From Bacteroidales bacterium (GTDB lineage Bacteria > Bacteroidota > Bacteroidia > Bacteroidales > 4484-276), in the NCBI GenBank assembly GCA_035647615.1, contig DASRND010000032.1, positions 124,001-188,000 on the forward strand: DNA of 64,000 nt. The letters run 5' to 3'. How positions within the stretch are numbered: the first letter of the stretch is position 1; each line of letters begins with the position of its first letter. Made by a program: the position numbers and the translations under genes. Under the pieces are notes generated by a model that saw nothing but the letters and a program-made list of their open reading frames with translations, ran no database searches and was not told the DNA's origin. Positions 50,454 to 60,121 of the stretch are shown here, piece after piece.

Positions 50454-51617
50454 ATGAATATTGACGAATTGAAGAAGAGCTTTATAAGCCGCTACGGCGG
50501 GACAGCGCAAGGGCTGGAAGTGTTTTTTGCGCCCGGGCGTATCAATCTTATCGGTGAGCATACCGACTACAACAATGGCTATGTGCTGCCGTGCGCCATC
50601 AATTTCGGCACGTATCTGCTGGCGCGTCCCAACACGGAACAAGTGTTGCGGCTGGCGTCCGAAAATTTCGATTATGCGGCGGAGGTTGCGCTTGGGAAAC
50701 CTTTTTCCCGTCAGGGCGATCATTGGGTGAATTATCCTTTGGGAGTTTATGACCAATTTGCACAGCGCAAGGTGAAAGTGCAGGGCGTCGATCTGCTTTA
50801 TTATGGTAACATTCCCAATGGCGCCGGGCTTTCGTCGTCAGCTTCTATCGAGGTGGTGACAGCAGTAATGCTCAACGATCAGGCGCGGGCAGATTTGCCG
50901 ATGATGGAGCTGGTGAAGCTTTCACAGCAGGCCGAGAATCAGTTTGTGGGCGTCAACTGCGGTATTATGGATCAGTTTGCGGTGGGTTTTGGTAAAAAAG
51001 ATCATGCCTTGTTTCTCGACATTTCTACCATGAGATATGAGTTGGTGCCGCTGAAGCTGGGGGATTATTGCATCATCGTGGCCAACACCAACAAGCGCCG
51101 TGGCCTTGCCGACAGCAAATATAACGAGCGTGTGAAGGAGTGCCAGAAAGCTGTGGAAGATCTCAGCAAGATACGTCCCATCAATTTTTTGAGCGACATG
51201 ACCTCTCAGGAGTTCCTCGGCGTAAAGCATCTTATCTCCGACACCAACATCCGCAAACGCGCCACGCACATCCTTTCCGAAAATCATCGGGTGCTGGATG
51301 CGGTGGAAGCTCTGCGACTGGGCGACCTGCCGCTGCTCGGCCAACTTATGAATGCTTCGCACAACTCCCTGCGCCACGACTACGAAGTGACCGGCCCGGA
51401 GCTTGACGCACTAGCGGAGGCCGCACGAAACACCCCCGGCGTGCTTGGTTCACGTATGACAGGCGCCGGCTTTGGTGGATGTACCATCAGTCTGGTGCAA
51501 AAAGATGCCAAAGAGAATTTTAAAGAAAACGTTGCGCAGAAATACCATCAGGCCATCGGTTTGCAAGCCGATTTTTATGAGATAGAACCCGGCGATGGTG
51601 CAAGAAAATTATCATAG
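50454..51617 (+). CDS. galK: Galactokinase
   Basis: A 387-residue GHMP kinase that phosphorylates galactose at C1 in the Leloir pathway. The substrate-binding motif FAPGRINLIGEHTDYNNGYVLP lies at about 25-46, the ATP-binding motif is GAGLSSSASIEV, and the C-terminal motif is GSRMTGAGFGGC. These three motifs in order are diagnostic. The ppk2 gene starts 20 bp later. The other galactose genes galT and galE are not in the window; a mutarotase gene lies 9 kb away. Confidence 0.95.
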   Translation: MNIDELKKSFISRYGGTAQGLEVFFAPGRINLIGEHTDYNNGYVLPCAINFGTYLLARPNTEQVLRLASENFDYAAEVALGKPFSRQGDHWVNYPLGVYDQFAQRKVKVQGVDLLYYGNIPNGAGLSSSASIEVVTAVMLNDQARADLPMMELVKLSQQAENQFVGVNCGIMDQFAVGFGKKDHALFLDISTMRYELVPLKLGDYCIIVANTNKRRGLADSKYNERVKECQKAVEDLSKIRPINFLSDMTSQEFLGVKHLISDTNIRKRATHILSENHRVLDAVEALRLGDLPLLGQLMNASHNSLRHDYEVTGPELDALAEAARNTPGVLGSRMTGAGFGGCTISLVQKDAKENFKENVAQKYHQAIGLQADFYEIEPGDGARKLS

Positions 51618-51637
51618 CACAAAAAACCAACAACACC

Positions 51638-52534
51638 GTGGGAAACAAGAATAAGCACAACAAAGAAAAAGTGGAAGAGAACCATTATGAAAACCAACCC
51701 GAGAAGCGTCAGGAGAAGAATCATGAGGAGCATCCCGACGAGCATCACGAGGAGCAACCACCGCTGACGGATGAGTTTTACGAAGCTGAATTGCAGCGAT
51801 TGCAGGTAGAGCTGACAAAGCTGCAAGAGTGGATCAAGTTGAAAGGGCTGCGCGTGGTGGTGGTTTTCGAGGGGCGCGACGCTGCCGGCAAAGGCGGTAC
51901 CATCAAGCGCATTTTGCAAAGTCTCAACCCGCGCGTCTGTCGTGTGGTGGCGCTGGGCATGCCCACCGAGCGCGAAATGACGCAGTGGTATTTCCAGCGT
52001 TATGTGCCGCATCTGCCCGCTGCCGGCGAGATGGTGCTCTTCGACCGGAGCTGGTACAACCGCGCCGGCGTTGAGCGTGTAATGGGCTACTGCACCGACG
52101 AGCAATACTGGGAGTTTCTGCGTTCTTGTCCCAACTTCGAGCGCATGCTCATCCGTTCGGGTTTGATCATGATCAAATATTGGTTTTCGGTGAGTGTGGA
52201 AGAGCAGGAGCGACGGTTCCAGGCACGCATCAACGACCCTACCAAGTGGTGGAAACTTAGCCCCATGGACATGGAGTCGCGGCAACGCTGGGTGGAATAC
52301 TCACGCGCCAAAGACGAGATGTTTTCCTACACCGACACCAAGGTATCGCCGTGGTTTGTGGTGCCTTCCGACGACAAGAAAAAGGCGCGTCTCAACTGCA
52401 TCAGCCATCTGCTGAGCAAAATACCCTACCAGGACCTGATGCCCGAACACTTCGAGCTGCCCGAACGTCCCGATGGCAAAGGCTACATGCGCCCGCCCAT
52501 GAGCGAGCAGACTTTTGTGCCGGAGGTGTATTAG
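51638..52534 (+). CDS. ppk2: Polyphosphate kinase 2 family protein
   Basis: A 298-residue PPK2-family enzyme that moves phosphate between polyphosphate and nucleotides. Walker A is FEGRDAAGKGGTIKRI, and FDRSWYNRAGVERVMGYC and the DRSWYNR lid fit a class I PPK2. The first 45 residues are a His/Glu/Lys/Asn tail (HNKEKVEENHYENQPEKRQE) not needed for catalysis. Translation seems to start at GTG 51638, because the next Met lies inside the catalytic core. It is 20 bp after galK, an unusual pair. Confidence 0.9.
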   Translation: MGNKNKHNKEKVEENHYENQPEKRQEKNHEEHPDEHHEEQPPLTDEFYEAELQRLQVELTKLQEWIKLKGLRVVVVFEGRDAAGKGGTIKRILQSLNPRVCRVVALGMPTEREMTQWYFQRYVPHLPAAGEMVLFDRSWYNRAGVERVMGYCTDEQYWEFLRSCPNFERMLIRSGLIMIKYWFSVSVEEQERRFQARINDPTKWWKLSPMDMESRQRWVEYSRAKDEMFSYTDTKVSPWFVVPSDDKKKARLNCISHLLSKIPYQDLMPEHFELPERPDGKGYMRPPMSEQTFVPEVY

Positions 52535-52859
52535 CCGTGAATCCTGTAATGAATGATGACAACCCTGAGGGGATGCCTTATTTAGAATGGAAAAATCAAG
52601 GGTGAGCAGTCAAAGCACATGAGTTTTATACCTACATTTGGCGCCTATAATTTAGGCTTTGCGCAAATGGTTCAAATTTCAGATTGTTTGGATAATGAAA
52701 CTCACGTCGGAAAACCGATAGTAAGTCTGGGTTTTGAGAAGGATCACTGTTTCATCAGCAATGATAAAAGACTTACCAGCAGTAATTGGAGTCAAATTAC
52801 GGGGTTTGCTACGTACTTTCCATCAATGAACGCATAGAAATTAACAAAGACAATAGCAA
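52535..52859. other. Gap before the helicase gene
   Basis: A 72-codon ORF (52619-52837) is open here but resembles no known protein and has no clear start signal, so I do not call it. Base composition becomes clearly more A+T-rich from about 52,620, marking the left edge of an accessory patch. Confidence 0.35.
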
Positions 52860-54704
52860 ATGAATAGAGTAATACCTGAATGGGAAACCCTTAATGATCT
52901 AAAACAACCGTTAACAAGCGGTGAAAGGTTCCTGATAGAATTCTTGGACATGAATCTTCAAAAAGATGATGGGTTTATTTATGACAATAAAATACCCAAA
53001 AATGAAAACCTGTCAAATTATAAGGGATGGTTAATCTTTGTGCAGCCTTTTTTAAATGGAAGTAGGCCAGATATTGTTTTACTTCATCCTTTTGTCGGTT
53101 GTCAAATAATTGAAGTAAAAGATTGGGATTTGATACATTACAGCTACCAAGGACAGTATGAGTTTTGTGTTTCAGATAGGAATGGAACATATTCGATAAA
53201 ATCTCCGATAAAGCAAGTTGAACATTACAAAGAAAAACTGTCAGGTCAATTGGTTCCGCAGCTAGGTGAAGAATTTGATAAAGACAAAAAAAAATATGGA
53301 TTACTTAAAACGTCAATATATTTTCACAATGCATCAACCAAAAGCTGCCATGATTTATTTAAACATTTGAGTCTTAACTATGGAGCATTCCCGATTTTTG
53401 GAAAGGATTTATTAAGTTCAAATAACTTAAGACAAATAGTGCCCGATAGCTACTTGACTCAAAGTTATTATTGGAAGAGAGAATGGAATCAAGAACTACT
53501 TTTTTGGCTAAACCCACCTTTTCATTCCTTAGAACAAACAGTAAAACTAAATTTAAATAAATATCAAAAACTATTCTCTGAACCAACCGAGGGGCATTGT
53601 AGAGTAAGAGGTGTTGCGGGAAGCGGAAAAACTCAAGTTCTAGCTTATCGAGCTGGCAAACTTGCTTCACAAGAGAAAACAATCCTTATTCTGTCATTCA
53701 ATATAACTTTGTGGCATTATATTCGGGATATGGTTCAGAGAAGTCCATTTGAGTTCGGTTGGAAGTCATTTACATTTGGACACTTTCATGGATTCTGCAA
53801 AGACATCTTAAATGAGTTCGGAGAAAAATGGCCCAAAGAAGCAGGAGATAGTGAAGCCACTTTTAGGGAAATTGTTCCAAATAAAGTTTTAGAGGTAATT
53901 CAACGTGGATACTATGAGAAATACGACGCTATATATATTGATGAAGGACAGGATTATCACATTGAGTGGTATAAAATGTTACAAAGCTTTCTAACTGAGA
54001 GAGATGAACTTGTTGTTGTATGCGACAAAAAGCAAAATATTTATGGGCGTAATTTGGATTGGCTTGACAAACGAAGACAAGGGGTTGATAAATTCGGAGA
54101 TTGGATTGAGTTAAAAACGGTAGTAAGAATGCCTGAAGGTGTTGCGGAAATTACAAAAAGATTTTCCGAAGAGTTTGGCTTAAATCAAGATGTGAGGATT
54201 GAGAATATTCAAAGGCCTGACCTTTTTAACCAATATATTGAACATACTGTTTGGGAAAATATTCATGAGTCTGACTGGCTTTCTAAAATTGATAACTCGT
54301 ATGAAGTTATCAAGAAAAATGCAACTTCAAATCATGCGTCTGATACTGTAATCTTGTTGCCTAATAAGGATTATGGAATTGAATGTGTAAGGCATTTTAT
54401 AGATAATAAAGGTTTATTGGTCAATCATGTGTTTGAGGATGAAGATGAAAGCAAATATCATCGTCATAAGAAAGCTTTCTGGATGGGGGATGGCAGGTTA
54501 AAAATGTCAACAATCCATTCCTTTAAAGGCTGGGAAGTTTTAAACGTAATAATGTTAATCCCATCTGAGTATTATGGGAGTTCTGAGTTGTTTGATAAAC
54601 AGGTCTACGTTGCAATGACAAGAACAAGACAGAATTTAATTGTATTAAATGCAAATGAAAGGTTTAGGAAATTTGGGGAGGCACTGCCTAAAAGATGGAT
54701 ATAA
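52860..54704 (+). CDS. NERD-nuclease-like / UvrD-type helicase fusion
   Basis: A 614-residue protein. The N-terminal part (about 15-130) resembles a NERD domain with Glu22, Asp71 and Glu85-x-Lys87 (RPDIVLL, IIEVKDWD), a nuclease-like pattern. A superfamily 1 helicase follows: Walker A GVAGSGKT at 251-258, DEGQD at 361-365 (Walker B), an Arg motif in LKTVVRMPEG, then MSTIHSFKGWE and VAMTRTRQNLIV. The protein should unwind or degrade DNA or RNA. NERD-helicases occur near phage-defence and restriction genes. The gene is more A+T-rich than its neighbours and lies next to a truncated nuclease gene, suggesting horizontal transfer. Confidence 0.85.
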   Translation: MNRVIPEWETLNDLKQPLTSGERFLIEFLDMNLQKDDGFIYDNKIPKNENLSNYKGWLIFVQPFLNGSRPDIVLLHPFVGCQIIEVKDWDLIHYSYQGQYEFCVSDRNGTYSIKSPIKQVEHYKEKLSGQLVPQLGEEFDKDKKKYGLLKTSIYFHNASTKSCHDLFKHLSLNYGAFPIFGKDLLSSNNLRQIVPDSYLTQSYYWKREWNQELLFWLNPPFHSLEQTVKLNLNKYQKLFSEPTEGHCRVRGVAGSGKTQVLAYRAGKLASQEKTILILSFNITLWHYIRDMVQRSPFEFGWKSFTFGHFHGFCKDILNEFGEKWPKEAGDSEATFREIVPNKVLEVIQRGYYEKYDAIYIDEGQDYHIEWYKMLQSFLTERDELVVVCDKKQNIYGRNLDWLDKRRQGVDKFGDWIELKTVVRMPEGVAEITKRFSEEFGLNQDVRIENIQRPDLFNQYIEHTVWENIHESDWLSKIDNSYEVIKKNATSNHASDTVILLPNKDYGIECVRHFIDNKGLLVNHVFEDEDESKYHRHKKAFWMGDGRLKMSTIHSFKGWEVLNVIMLIPSEYYGSSELFDKQVYVAMTRTRQNLIVLNANERFRKFGEALPKRWI

Positions 54705-54901
54705 AAAAGAGATTAAAACGTGATATAGCCAATGAGGGTTTTGCTGGTATGCTTTGGTTGCAGCCCCCTCAACTCCATCCTTAAAAAATTATCCCCACCT
54801 TTGTGCTGCAATTTTGAAATGGCATAGCGGGATATGAACTTTATAGCATTTTTAGACAATAAATTGAAACCGCAACTTCATCAGTAATCTAGAACATCGA
54901 C

Positions 54902-55204
54902 ATGGAAATAAAGAGAGAACTTTTACAGCAAATATGGGACATTATTTCCCAGTCGCGCGATCGGGCAATCCGTTCGGTTGACCATGAGCGGGTTGTAATG
55001 TACTGGCAAATCGGCAAGGTAATTTTCGAAGAAGAGCAGCAGGGTGAAGTCCGCGCAGAGTACGGGAGTTTTCTTATCCAATCATTGTCAAGGCAGTTGC
55101 AGCCACAGTTTGGAAGCGGATTTTCGGTTAGGCAATTAGAGCGTTATCGCCAATTGTACCGCACATTCCCAATTGCGTCCGCACTGCGGTCGCAATTCAA
55201 TTGA
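54902..55204 (+). pseudogene. Truncated DUF1016/YhcG-type nuclease gene
   Basis: The 100 codons match the N-terminal DUF1016 domain (EIKRELLQQIWDIISQSRD, RVVMYWQIGKVIFEEEQQG, RQLERYRQLYRTFPIASALRSQ). Full-length YhcG-like proteins are about 330-380 residues with a PD-(D/E)xK nuclease domain after this. Here a TGA stop follows ALRSQFN and no nuclease domain is found downstream, so the gene is a remnant. Confidence 0.8.
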
Positions 55205-55346
55205 ACCCATTATCGAAATACAACCGCAATCCCCGCCGCATCGTGAGAATTTGTCAGCAGACTAAAACGACTGCATTGGCGTTAAGCCATTTAAAAATAG
55301 ATCACCTTCGGCGGTTTGCGTTGGGGTGATTGCTAAAAATAACGAA

Positions 55347-55994
55347 ATGAAAAAAGAGATAAAATTGCCTGAATCGATAAGCGAAAGGACAGAGTTCAAG
55401 CGGAAATTTACGTTGTGGGAATTGTACCGGTCGTTTGTTTATGCGCCCAGGGCTGTGAGCAAACTTATGGGCAATAAGAAAAGTAAGTTAGTTGATGAGC
55501 ATTTTGTGGAGCGCTTGCAACTGGCCGTAACGGAAGTAAACGGGTGTGCAGCCTGTTCCTATCAGCACACCAAAATGGCTTTGAGCCAGGGTATGAGCAA
55601 CGAAGAAATTAGCAGCTTTCTGAGTGGCGGCGGCGACTTTATCAGGCCTGAAGAAGCCAAAGCCATTATGTTTGCCCAGCATTTTGCCGATACGCGGGGG
55701 TATCCCACAAAGGATGCCTACGATGTTGTTGTAAAAGAATATGGCGAAAAAGAAGCGCGGATCATTCTTTCGGCCGCACAGATGATGATTGCCGGCAACA
55801 TGTACGGCATACCGCTGAGCGCTTTTCAGTCGCGCCTCAAAGGAAAGCCTTACAAAGACAGCACGGTGGTTTATGAACTAGGAATGGAGATTGTCGGTTT
55901 TCTGATGTTGCCCATAGCCATCATTCATGGCTTCCTGCGAGGTTTGGTAGGTTTGCCAAACGAACGGTTCGACACAACTCCGTCGGAGGAGTAG
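55347..55994 (+). CDS. Carboxymuconolactone decarboxylase/AhpD-like protein
   Basis: The open frame starts at GTG 55326, but ATG 55347 (215 residues) is preferred. The redox-type motif Cys67-x-x-Cys70-x-x-x-His74 (NGCAACSYQH) with preceding Glu is the active site of AhpD-like peroxidase-linked proteins. A C-terminal hydrophobic stretch (EIVGFLMLPIAIIHGFLRGL) is longer than usual and may sit at the membrane. It could act in peroxide detoxification or a similar cysteine redox reaction; the substrate is unproven. Confidence 0.82.
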   Translation: MKKEIKLPESISERTEFKRKFTLWELYRSFVYAPRAVSKLMGNKKSKLVDEHFVERLQLAVTEVNGCAACSYQHTKMALSQGMSNEEISSFLSGGGDFIRPEEAKAIMFAQHFADTRGYPTKDAYDVVVKEYGEKEARIILSAAQMMIAGNMYGIPLSAFQSRLKGKPYKDSTVVYELGMEIVGFLMLPIAIIHGFLRGLVGLPNERFDTTPSEE

Positions 55995-56089
55995 GATGAA
56001 ATTGTGGTAAATATCAAAGCAATCTGACCGCGTTACTGACAAGAAAAAATTAATAATCCTATTATAAACAAATCTAAAAAGATAAAAAA

Positions 56090-56536
56090 ATGAGAGACCC
56101 GCTTAACATTTCCATCGATTGGACAGAAAAAATGCTGTTCACTGGCACCAACGACAAAACGGAAGCTAAAGTAGCCATCGCGGTGCAAGGTGCTGATGGA
56201 GGTAAAAACAATAATGCTACAGGGCCAAAGCATGTATTCCTGCAGGGATTAGCAGCATGTACGGGTGGTGCTGTGCTTTTTCTGTTAGAAAAATTGAGAG
56301 CGGAAATGCCCTCAAAGTTTGCCATAGATATTTCAGGAAAACTCACCTCCGAGCACCCGATGTATTTTGAAACCATTGATGTGGTGTATCGTATTGAAGG
56401 AAATACGGATGTTAATACGATAAAAAAAGCCATAACAATGAGCGAAGATAAGTACTGTGGTTTGACGTATATGATGCGTCAGGTGTCGAAAGTGAGTATC
56501 AGCGTATTGGTAAATGGCCAGACTGTCGAATTGTAA
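56090..56536 (+). CDS. OsmC-family redox protein
   Basis: A 148-residue protein of the OsmC/Ohr family. Cys57 (LAACTGG) and Cys123 (DKYCGLT) are the two reactive cysteines expected for reduction of organic hydroperoxides. GPKHVFLQGLAAC precedes the first. It follows the AhpD-like gene after 95 bp and may belong to an oxidative-stress group. Confidence 0.88.
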   Translation: MRDPLNISIDWTEKMLFTGTNDKTEAKVAIAVQGADGGKNNNATGPKHVFLQGLAACTGGAVLFLLEKLRAEMPSKFAIDISGKLTSEHPMYFETIDVVYRIEGNTDVNTIKKAITMSEDKYCGLTYMMRQVSKVSISVLVNGQTVEL

Positions 56537-56625
56537 TCTGCAGGACTGATAACGGTTGCAGATAATTCGTACCGAATTCTACTGTGCGCTTTGCCTTCGC
56601 GACGCATACAAAAATCTATTTCCCG

Positions 56626-57012
56626 ATGAAAGAACCAAAAGACAAAAACCTGTTTGATAAGTCGCGTGAGCATCTTGCTATCGAGCGGACTTTCCTGGCC
56701 TGGATACGCACCAGTATTGCCCTGATGGGTTTTGGCTTCGTAATAGTGAGATTCGGTTTATTCCTCAAGCAACTTGCCCTGTTGTTCAATCCCGCCGAAT
56801 ATCCTTCGCAGGTACATTCGTCGGAAGTGGGAGTGGTGATGGTGGCGATAGGTGTTTTACTTGCGTTCATGGCCTTCATCCAGTACCGAAGGCATGAAAT
56901 ACAATTGAGAAGCAATTCGTATTATCCCTCCTCGCTGCTTTTACTTTTTACAACGCTGGTGCTGATAATCGGCGGCGTGCTTTTGATATTCTACCTGCTG
57001 TCGACGATTTGA
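56626..57012 (+). CDS. DUF202/YidH-family membrane protein
   Basis: The frame is open from GTG 56584, but ATG 56626 (128 residues) gives the family start: FDKSREHLAIERTFLAWIRTSIALMGFGFVIVRF. Three membrane segments (about 32-55, 72-92, 104-126) fit DUF202/YidH. Function is unknown. Confidence 0.8.
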   Translation: MKEPKDKNLFDKSREHLAIERTFLAWIRTSIALMGFGFVIVRFGLFLKQLALLFNPAEYPSQVHSSEVGVVMVAIGVLLAFMAFIQYRRHEIQLRSNSYYPSSLLLLFTTLVLIIGGVLLIFYLLSTI

Positions 57013-57271
57013 TTGGATAGACTTTTTATCGATCTCTTTTATTACAAATTAAGTACGCTATGAAAAGTCCATTTACAATTAAGGAAATGAGCATTGTAAA
57101 AGAATGGCGAACGATAAGATCTCGCAAAGACGAATTCAAAGTGTTGCCCTGAGTATTCTCTCTGCAAGAATCCAGATCAAAAACATCTTATTTATTTCTT
57201 GCTTTTTAAATTTTCTTACCTTTGTCCGTAACTGGTTTTCAATGGTTCAGCACACATAAAAACATACTGCC
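57013..57271. other. Intergenic region with a 30-codon ORF
   Basis: No confident gene. An ATG at 57060 opens 30 codons (MKSPFTIKEMSIVKEWRTIR, stop at 57152), which I do not call as real. TACCTTTG at 57217-57224 is a promoter-like box for the gene at 57272. Confidence 0.35.
57217..57224 (+). promoter_or_regulatory. Putative -7 promoter element
   Basis: TACCTTTG matches TAnnTTTG, 47 bp before the ATG at 57272. A TTG at 57199-57201 is 15 bp upstream, slightly close. Confidence 0.5.
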
Positions 57272-58126
57272 ATGAAAAAACAAATGCTTCTTTTCGCAAT
57301 GGCCTTGCTGATGAGTACATCATTGGTTGGGCAGGGATTTATCTCACAGGATAAACAATGGAACGTTCTCCTGACGGCATTTCCTAGTTACGTCGGCACA
57401 GAGATATTTAAGATTCAGGGCGATTCCATCGTCGATGGTACCACCTACAGCAAAATTTGGGTTTCGTTTGATTCGCTGGTAAGCTTGCAATTTATGGGGC
57501 TGCTGCGCGAAGCCGACAATATTGTGTATTACATGCAGCCCAATCTTACCGAAGGCGTGCTTTACAACTTCAACCTGCAAGTGGGCGAAACCGCCATGGT
57601 GCGCAACTTTTTCTGTTATGAATATGATATACCGGTAACGGTTGTCAGTATCGACACCGTGGAGTACTTTGGCGTGGAGCGCCGGCAGTGGCTGCTGCAA
57701 AGCGAAGAGCTTTACGACACGTGGGTGGAAGGAATCGGTAGCCTGTCGGGGCCGCTTTATAGCATGTTTAGTATGTGTGTCGTCTGTCCGATGTGGGAAC
57801 TGCTGTGCTACTACGAAAACGACATCCTGCAATACCGGATGCCCTTCGCCACCACCTGCTACGGCACCAGCGTTGGCATCGACGAACCATCGCCAGGCAC
57901 AAATATTTCTGTATCACCAAATCCCGTCAGAAGCGGAGAAAATATAACTATACAGGCTCCCGGCGTCTCTGGCTCAATCAGCATTTACGATGTTTTCGGT
58001 AAGCTGGTACGCAGCTTTTTAGAAACCGATGCCCCTTCCACCTATGATCTGGCACCGGGGCTTTATTTTGTTACCATCACTACTTTCGATAACAAGAGGA
58101 TTTCGGTAAAGCTGGTGGTGGAGTAG
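57272..58126 (+). CDS. Secreted protein with T9SS sorting domain
   Basis: A 284-residue protein with a signal peptide (MALLMSTSLVGQ). The central region has no recognised fold and contains several Cys residues (MCVVCPMWELLCYYEN). The last 80 residues (VSPNPVRSGENITIQAPGV to APGLYFVTITTFDNKRISVKLVVE) are a type A T9SS sorting domain, so the protein is probably secreted to the surface. Confidence 0.8.
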   Translation: MKKQMLLFAMALLMSTSLVGQGFISQDKQWNVLLTAFPSYVGTEIFKIQGDSIVDGTTYSKIWVSFDSLVSLQFMGLLREADNIVYYMQPNLTEGVLYNFNLQVGETAMVRNFFCYEYDIPVTVVSIDTVEYFGVERRQWLLQSEELYDTWVEGIGSLSGPLYSMFSMCVVCPMWELLCYYENDILQYRMPFATTCYGTSVGIDEPSPGTNISVSPNPVRSGENITIQAPGVSGSISIYDVFGKLVRSFLETDAPSTYDLAPGLYFVTITTFDNKRISVKLVVE

Positions 58127-58451
58127 AAGTTTAACGAATCCTTAATATGCCCTATGTTCAGCTTAGGCTGGTTTCGACAAGCTCAACCACCGCCTAAGCT
58201 GCACCTAATTTTGCAGACTGTACTTGCTTTTTCACATTATGGTCAAACAGGGTGTCGCTCCTACGGAGCTTTGCGTTGCCCGATTCTTCCCTCGATCTAC
58301 CATAATACCACTCCTACGGAGCTGTTTAGTTCATAATTTTATACTTGCAGCGTGCAGCTTGTTCTCAGGCTTTCGAGCGTCCGCCGGTTGGCGGACCTCG
58401 AAACGTCAAACCCTACGGGGCTGCGAACCCAGGGTAAACCCGACAACTTCT
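58127..58451. repeat. Intergenic composite of palindromic repeats
   Basis: No gene is seen. TTCAGCTTAGGCTGG, TTTCGACAAGCTCAACCACCGCC and TTTCGAGCGTCCGCCGG/CGGACCTCGAAACGTC hairpins follow one another in the same order as at 48755-48975. The last hairpin (58369-58409) has longer arms than the copy at 48938-48967. Confidence 0.7.
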
Positions 58452-60032
58452 CTATTTCCTCTTTTTCTCCGGTTTTTCCATTTGCGGCGTCTGGTAATAA
58501 TCGTCAGCCCGCAGCAGATGATCCAGGTTGGCCAGGCCATATACCATGATAGCGGTAGCAATGGCCGCGTGGTTCTGGTATTCGGGGATGCTTTTGTTGT
58601 ATTGGTCGCGCTCGGTGTGCCATATTTCGTGATAGCTGAAGTTGTAACCCTTCGGGTCTTCACAGTTGAAACTAATCACTGGCACGCCGGCTACGGCAAA
58701 TGGGCCGCTGTCGGTGCCCCAGGCTTTAGTGGGGCGCTCCATAGGGTCACGATCGTTTACCGTAAATGGGAAGTCGGGATTGATGGAGTTGATGGGTGCG
58801 CAGATGGCTTCAAAATCTTCACGCATATTTGCCGGTACGCTCACGCTCATGGGTACTGTGGGGCCGCCGTCGCGGTTTATCATGTTGGAGATTCGCGCCA
58901 GTTTTTCGGGGTTGCGGTCGATCCAACTTTGTGAGCCCCAAAGGCCAAACTCCTCGCCGGCAAAAAGCATTACCAGGATAGTGCGACGCGGCTTTCCTCC
59001 GGCCTCCATGATCAGGCGGGCAGCTTCCATGGTGGGCGTAACGCCCGCACCATCGTCGATACCACCTGTAGCTACATCGTAAGCATCCAGGTGAGCGCCC
59101 ATGATCACGTACTCATCCGGAAACTCCGTGCCTTCTATCACGCCGATTATGTTGTGATATTTCACCGGTCCCATCTTGAAATGGTTGCGGATGTCGAACT
59201 CCAGCAGGAAGTAATGCCGCTCTTCGGCCATTTGCCGGATGATGGCATACTGGTGTTCGTCGAGCTTGATATCGGGCACGGTAGGAAGGCTTTCGAAAGT
59301 CATCGACATAATATTTTTGCGATCGTAGAGCACGCGGATCGGAATTTTGGCTGATTGTATGATTCCCAAAATGCCGGCCTCGCGCATTTCTTTGTAAAAT
59401 AGTGCCGGTTCTTCTATGAGCTGGATCAGTTCCTTTTCGGGGAGCCCGGCTTCGCGTGCCTCGCGGTTCGCCCGGCGGATCACACTGTTTTGCTCGTTGA
59501 TATCGTCATTCACCAGTTTTATCGAGTCGCGGCGTGAGTCACCGGCTGCCGACCAGTCGATAGGCCAGCCACTACTTTCGCCGCCAATGAGCACCCAGGC
59601 GCCGTTGAGGCGTTTCTTCATTCTGTCGAACTCGCGCTGGTTGGCAGGCTCGATCACCACGTGACCGCGCTGCACGCCTTTGGTTCCTGAAGTATAGCTG
59701 GGTGTGGCAAAGTGCAGGTGCATGCCGTTGTCGGAGAGCATGCGGCCAAACCACGGCCCGCGGTTGAAACCAACCGGCACCTCGCCGGCCTCGTCCTTGA
59801 TCACCTCCATGCCCCAATTTTCGAATTTATAGGTAGCCCATTCGGCAGCATTTTCAAAAGCATCCGAGCCTACCAGCCGTCCGCCAAAACGATTGCAAAG
59901 CACGTCGAGGTGTTGCATGGTTTGGTTGTCGGTTTTTCCGATTTCGATGATGCGCTCCACCACGTTGTTCGTTTGGCCGTAGCCTGTGAGCATAGCGCCC
60001 ATCAACAATAAAATCATCAATCTTCTTTTCAT
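58452..60032 (-). CDS. Exported M28-family zinc peptidase
   Basis: A 526-residue protein with a signal peptide (LLLMGAMLTGYGQ). The protease-associated insert (about 120-250) is followed by the M28 metal site: HLDAYDVATGGIDDGAG (zinc His/Asp), then FAGEEFGLWGS with the catalytic Glu, and later NRDGGP and ISFNCEDPKGY. The end has TDSGPFAVAGVP and HEIWHTERD, where a late zinc His is expected. It should cleave peptides in the periplasm as an aminopeptidase or carboxypeptidase; the exact type is unknown. Confidence 0.9.
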   Translation of the reverse strand: MKRRLMILLLMGAMLTGYGQTNNVVERIIEIGKTDNQTMQHLDVLCNRFGGRLVGSDAFENAAEWATYKFENWGMEVIKDEAGEVPVGFNRGPWFGRMLSDNGMHLHFATPSYTSGTKGVQRGHVVIEPANQREFDRMKKRLNGAWVLIGGESSGWPIDWSAAGDSRRDSIKLVNDDINEQNSVIRRANREAREAGLPEKELIQLIEEPALFYKEMREAGILGIIQSAKIPIRVLYDRKNIMSMTFESLPTVPDIKLDEHQYAIIRQMAEERHYFLLEFDIRNHFKMGPVKYHNIIGVIEGTEFPDEYVIMGAHLDAYDVATGGIDDGAGVTPTMEAARLIMEAGGKPRRTILVMLFAGEEFGLWGSQSWIDRNPEKLARISNMINRDGGPTVPMSVSVPANMREDFEAICAPINSINPDFPFTVNDRDPMERPTKAWGTDSGPFAVAGVPVISFNCEDPKGYNFSYHEIWHTERDQYNKSIPEYQNHAAIATAIMVYGLANLDHLLRADDYYQTPQMEKPEKKRK

Positions 60033-60121
60033 TATTATTTTAGTTTTTGTATTAATGGTTTCTTTAGAGATACCTGGAAGAAACCGATAAATTATGGTTT
60101 ATTGAGTTTAAAATGTACTTC

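Noticed and set aside
52619-52837. 72-codon ORF before the NERD-helicase
   Set aside because: No recognisable family, signal, start signal or partner; kept only as a note on the gap.
57060-57152. 30-codon ORF in the gap before the T9SS protein at 57272
   Set aside because: Too short, no promoter-like box in front and no recognised sequence.
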